A stretch of 61,018 nt of DNA from Acidobacteriota bacterium (lineage in GTDB: Bacteria > Acidobacteriota > Vicinamibacteria > Vicinamibacterales > UBA2999), in the NCBI GenBank assembly GCA_013140775.1, contig JABFSA010000041.1, positions 1 through 61,018 of the forward strand. The letters are read 5' to 3'. The notes below the pieces were generated by a model that was given only the letters and a program-made list of their open reading frames with translations, did not search any database and was not told the DNA's origin. How positions within the stretch are numbered: position 1 is the stretch's first letter; the number at the start of each line of letters is the position of its first letter. Below, one piece after another: positions 58,172 to 61,018 of the stretch. Both the position numbers and the translations under genes were made by a program.

Positions 58172-58897
58172 TCAGCGTGGAGAAGTGATGGCGGCTTCTT
58201 CCGGAATGCAGCCGTACTCCATGAGGTCCCAATCGTTCTTGAGGTACCGGATCGTTGAAACAAACGGGGACTGATAGTTCACCGGATCAACATACGTCGT
58301 TTCGATGACCAGGCGGTCCCCTTCCCGGTGCACTCGCTCCACCGTGTGCATACGGGCACTCTGAGGCATGCCGGCGCGTTCGGCGATGGTTTCCATGTAG
58401 CCGGCGGCGACATCGATGGTGTCGATCGTCAACACGTTCCCCTCGTACCACGCGGCAGACGCGCCGAGCTGGGGATGTCGCGGGATGCGGAGCCGCTTCG
58501 GGTTGGGATCCCGCGGATTCGAGAGAGGAATCCTTCGATCGATGTCCATGAATTCGTGCTGCAGCCGAACGAAGTCAGGACCCTGCGTGATGTGTACGAG
58601 TGCGTTGGGGTTGAGCCAGGCACGCGTCCAGCTCGCCGCCGTGCAGCTGTACGCCGGATCGTCCGTCTTGAAATCGTAGGCGTCCATCCGGCGCTTTCCG
58701 TCAGGGGTCAGGGTCCAGGCACTGAAGACCGTCGGCCCGCCTCCGTTCAGGATCCAGTTCACGTCCGACAAATCGGGCTGCCCCGGCGGAGGCACGGGGC
58801 CTTTCCGCGACGGGGCAGCATTGACTTGTGCGAAGGCGCTGACCGTCGATGTCAGCATCAGCACGACGACGAGGGAGCTGGTCGGAGAGCGCATCAT
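58172..58897 (-). CDS. Secreted partner protein of DUF6152, copy 3
   Basis: 241 residues; signal peptide SSLVVVLMLTSTVSAFAQ. The mature part begins with GQPDLSDVNWILNG-type sequence and contains a CTAASWTRAWLNPNALVHIT segment. The shared core is ASAAWYEGNVLTIDTIDVAA, RMHTVERVHREGDRLVIETT and YVDPVNYQSPF, ending DLMEYGCIPEE. It matches the proteins at 34076 and 35437 in order of motifs but is divergent in the first half. It is encoded 28 bases upstream of DUF6152 copy 3, so the pair is again on one transcript. Confidence 0.78.
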   Translation of the reverse strand: MMRSPTSSLVVVLMLTSTVSAFAQVNAAPSRKGPVPPPGQPDLSDVNWILNGGGPTVFSAWTLTPDGKRRMDAYDFKTDDPAYSCTAASWTRAWLNPNALVHITQGPDFVRLQHEFMDIDRRIPLSNPRDPNPKRLRIPRHPQLGASAAWYEGNVLTIDTIDVAAGYMETIAERAGMPQSARMHTVERVHREGDRLVIETTYVDPVNYQSPFVSTIRYLKNDWDLMEYGCIPEEAAITSPR

Positions 58898-58941
58898 CGC
58901 TTAAGCCTTGCGGGCCTGGATTGTAGATCGTCTCAGGCTCC

Positions 58942-60408
58942 TCAGTACGTCACGCGGACACGATAGTTGAGCGTGGCCGTTCCATCGACCGCGACGGGCA
59001 CTGTGAACTGCGCCGCCCATGCGTCGGTCTTCGTCCATTGGTGCGACGAGCGCAGCATCCGCCAGGTCCCCCCAACCGGTTCGTTGACCTCGACTGACAC
59101 CGGCGTCGTCTTGTGGTTGCGCACCGTGATCTCGTACTCGATTTCGTATGTACTGCCGGCGACCTTCTCGAAGTCGGTCTGCTTTCGCTCGGTCACCACG
59201 TCGAACGCATTGCCAATCTTGAGGTTGATGGTTTCGTCTTTCGGCGTGTGATCGATCCGGTCTTCGCCAACGAACTGCGTGCCGCCCGATGAATCCGATT
59301 GATACACGCGGACGATCCCTGCCGGCATCGGCATGCCAAGTCCGGAGCGCTGCTCGTTCCTGAACTGATAGAAGACCTGCACAACGTCCTTGATGGGTGC
59401 ACCGGGATGCTGCGCGTTGCGGTAGTAGAACTGTTGCCCGTCAACCACATACCGCTTCACCACCGCGAAACCAGTTCCACCGAGCATGCTGACCTGCTTT
59501 GTCTGGTTGTTGTTGATCGTGGTCTTTCGTCCAAGTGTGTAGAGGTGATAGTCAGAGAAGGCTTCCTCCGCCATTGGCGCTGCCGCGGCCACGTCGGATC
59601 TCATCTCCTGCATTGCCAGCCGACCGAAGACCTGCTTCACGCGGTTCAGGTCGCCAGCCACGAGCTGCAGCTTTGCGTTTGGAAATGACGTGCCGCTGCC
59701 ATTGGTCAGCGTCACCCATCCGTCGATGTCACCGGACTTGTCGTCCCGCGCCACGGTCAGCACGTAGTCCGCATTCCACGAGAGCTTGCCGGCCAGATAG
59801 GACGCCTCGACGCGATGTCGCGTTGTGCCGTCATTGTCGAGCGTCCAGATCAGCGTTGGCCGTGAGAAGAGATTGCCAGGCAGTTCGGGGAACCGAACGT
59901 GATCGGCCTGGAGTCCGGTCACGATCTCATTGCCAATCTGCCAGACGGGCGCGTTGTTGTAGCTGAGAAGCCGGGCTTTGACTTCTTCCTGTTGTGTCGC
60001 GCCATTTCGCTGCACCAGGCGGACCAGCGTCACCTCGCGGCCGACGTACTTGCGTAGCAGCTTGTCGGGTTCGAGCAGGTCGTACTCGTAGTTCTGTTCG
60101 AGGACGCTCACTCCCGATGGCTCAGAGAGCGATCTGAAATGCACCGTTGCCGGGTTGACCGTGGCGGCGATGTCCATGAAGCGCAGGTTGGACGTGCCGC
60201 GCGGAAGCTGAAGGTTGCGCACGTCGCGAACCAGAGCAATGTCGGAGTTGTAGACGGTGAGGGCCAGCTCCACCTGGTCCTCGAGGGTCGTCTGCGCCGG
60301 TCCCGGCGCAACCTGGGCCGACACTGGCGTCGATCGGTCAGCCAGCGCTGCCGTGCCGACGACGAGGAGGAGGATGCCGAAGACCGCTGCGTGAGAGAGA
60401 CGGAACAT
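58942..60408 (-). CDS. Secreted DUF4139-domain protein
   Basis: 488 residues from the ATG at 60408, after AAGGAG. Signal peptide (AVFGILLLVVGTAALA). The N-terminal part has the DUF4139 hallmark LALTVYNSDIALVRDVRNLQ and the rest is beta-rich: WNADYVLTVARDDKSGDIDG, VTLTNGSGTSFPNAKLQLVA, and the C-terminal EIEYEITVRNHKTTPVSVEV with VDGTATLNYRVRVTY. The domain is widely distributed and unexplained; it may be a cell-surface scaffold. It stands between the third DUF6152 module and the propeller-like gene on the same strand. Confidence 0.9.
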   Translation of the reverse strand: MFRLSHAAVFGILLLVVGTAALADRSTPVSAQVAPGPAQTTLEDQVELALTVYNSDIALVRDVRNLQLPRGTSNLRFMDIAATVNPATVHFRSLSEPSGVSVLEQNYEYDLLEPDKLLRKYVGREVTLVRLVQRNGATQQEEVKARLLSYNNAPVWQIGNEIVTGLQADHVRFPELPGNLFSRPTLIWTLDNDGTTRHRVEASYLAGKLSWNADYVLTVARDDKSGDIDGWVTLTNGSGTSFPNAKLQLVAGDLNRVKQVFGRLAMQEMRSDVAAAAPMAEEAFSDYHLYTLGRKTTINNNQTKQVSMLGGTGFAVVKRYVVDGQQFYYRNAQHPGAPIKDVVQVFYQFRNEQRSGLGMPMPAGIVRVYQSDSSGGTQFVGEDRIDHTPKDETINLKIGNAFDVVTERKQTDFEKVAGSTYEIEYEITVRNHKTTPVSVEVNEPVGGTWRMLRSSHQWTKTDAWAAQFTVPVAVDGTATLNYRVRVTY

Positions 60409-60510
60409 GGAACGCTCCTTTCGAGCAGCCACGTCCCGGTTCCGCCCGCCGCGGATCGAGGTGGCTGTTCTTAGAACGGAGCAGTTGGAGAACCTTGCAC
60501 GTGCCCCCAG

Positions 60511-60538
60511 AGCCCAAAGCCCAAAGCCGAGAGCCTAG
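60511..60538. repeat. Heptamer array overlapping a stop codon
   Basis: Four seven-base units, AGCCCAA twice, AGCCGAG and AGCCTAG, on the plus strand. Read on the minus strand the last unit contains the TAG stop (60535-60537) of the gene at right. The repeat therefore begins inside the stop codon, as at 56426. Confidence 0.8.
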
Positions 60539-61018
60539 AGCGGTTGCCAGCTTGTTCCACCGTCCGTCGTCCTGAATCGCTGGCCGTTGGCGGCGGTCAC
60601 GAGGGCGGTGCGGCCGTCGGTGGTTTCCACACCGGTCAGATCGAGGTTTGTCGGGGAGGTCAGTCGCCGCCAGTCGGTGCCATTGATCGTCAGCAGGACC
60701 GTTCCGGCTCGTCCGACGATCCAGCAGACCGTGCCTGACGGCGACGCGCCGGCGACGAGATCGGCGTCTACGCCGGTCGGTCGTGCTGTCCAGGTGCGGC
60801 CGGCGTCGGTTGAGTAGTCCACGGATCCCGCCCGGCCGATTCTCCAGCGAACCATCGTGCCTGGCGAGACCACGACGACCGGTTGGACGGCGAGCGTTGC
60901 GATCGCCCCTCGGAATGTTCCGAAGCCGCTCGACTGCGCTGGCGACGGGGCAGCCGGTTGTGCCGGCGCTGGCGGCGCGGCCGGTGGCGCGGCCGCCTCC
61001 TGTCGGGCGAGCGCACCG
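60535..61018 (-). CDS. Ycf48/BNR-like repeat protein, C-terminal part (runs off right edge)
   Basis: An open reverse-strand frame of about 160 residues continues to the window edge. It starts (in view) with an Ala/Pro-rich linker (AAAPPAAPPAPAQPAAPS) and then has photosystem-assembly-factor/BNR-type repeats: GRAGSVDYSTDAGRTW, GRAGTVLLTINGTDW and ANGQRFRTTDGGTSWQPL. The TxDGGxTW pattern is the Ycf48/BNR blade signature. In Acidobacteriota such blades often sit behind an N-terminal zinc-finger and membrane anchor of an anti-sigma-type protein; that part would lie outside. Its TAG stop lies in the heptamer repeat. Confidence 0.75.
   Translation of the reverse strand, partial: GALARQEAAAPPAAPPAPAQPAAPSPAQSSGFGTFRGAIATLAVQPVVVVSPGTMVRWRIGRAGSVDYSTDAGRTWTARPTGVDADLVAGASPSGTVCWIVGRAGTVLLTINGTDWRRLTSPTNLDLTGVETTDGRTALVTAANGQRFRTTDGGTSWQPL

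Overview
The window is about 61 kb of GC-rich bacterial chromosome with tightly packed genes, little intergenic DNA and no rRNA, tRNA, CRISPR array, integrase or transposase that I could recognise. The gene families point to an Acidobacteriota genome, most likely a Vicinamibacteria-type soil or sediment lineage. The evidence is two very large Oar-like TonB-dependent receptors with N-terminal carboxypeptidase-regulatory domains, small secreted AHH-starting DUF6152 proteins paired with large secreted partners, many secreted NHL and sorbosone-type propellers, Tat-exported amidohydrolases, and abundant secreted c-type cytochromes. The assignment rests on gene content only.

Layout. 1-1.7 kb: stress-type small proteins (CsbD, DUF3618-like, ElaB/YqjD-like) and the start of a cation/proton antiporter that runs off the left edge. 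1.7-11.4 kb: a secreted metallo-beta-lactamase-fold protein, then an exopolysaccharide locus (outer-membrane barrel, asparagine synthase-like amidotransferase, GT2, flippase remnant, FkbM methyltransferase, GT39-like membrane glycosyltransferase, polyprenyl-phosphate-type GT2). The locus carries an internal deletion that joins a truncated GT2 to the tail of a flippase. 11.5-19.3 kb: a two-component system divergent from a MacA-MacB-TolC-like efflux operon with a Spy/CpxP-like protein behind it. 19.5-25.8 kb: PEGA-domain and barrel proteins, an AhpD-like protein, a SpoIIE-phosphatase/STAS partner-switching pair, a GT2 and a small secreted protein. 26-32.2 kb: a dehydrogenase plus two class II aldolases in one operon, a sorbosone-dehydrogenase/cytochrome c pair, a sirtuin and a duplicated DoxX protein.

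32.5-54.2 kb is the most distinctive region. It holds a reaction-centre-type dihaem cytochrome, two DUF6152/partner modules, two TonB receptors, a broken metallo-hydrolase tail, an NHL propeller, a decahaem OmcA/MtrC-like cytochrome, two paralogous Tat amidohydrolases, and a TAXI binding protein directly followed by a histidine kinase and response regulator. It reads as a periplasmic/outer-membrane oxidation and uptake island for small, probably aromatic, organic molecules. 54.2-61 kb: aroE, a Rieske oxygenase followed by an unknown gene and an active-site-altered PanB-like protein, a third DUF6152/partner module, a DUF4139 protein and the 3' end of a Ycf48/BNR-like protein.

Best candidates for something undescribed are: (1) the DUF6152 plus secreted-partner module, present three times, with a predicted mature N-terminus of His-His and a conserved Asn-Pro-His; (2) a family of period-7 degenerate tandem repeats in intergenic spaces, twice embedding the TAG stop codon of the preceding gene; and (3) the PanB-like protein with substituted active-site residues in a Rieske-oxygenase operon.
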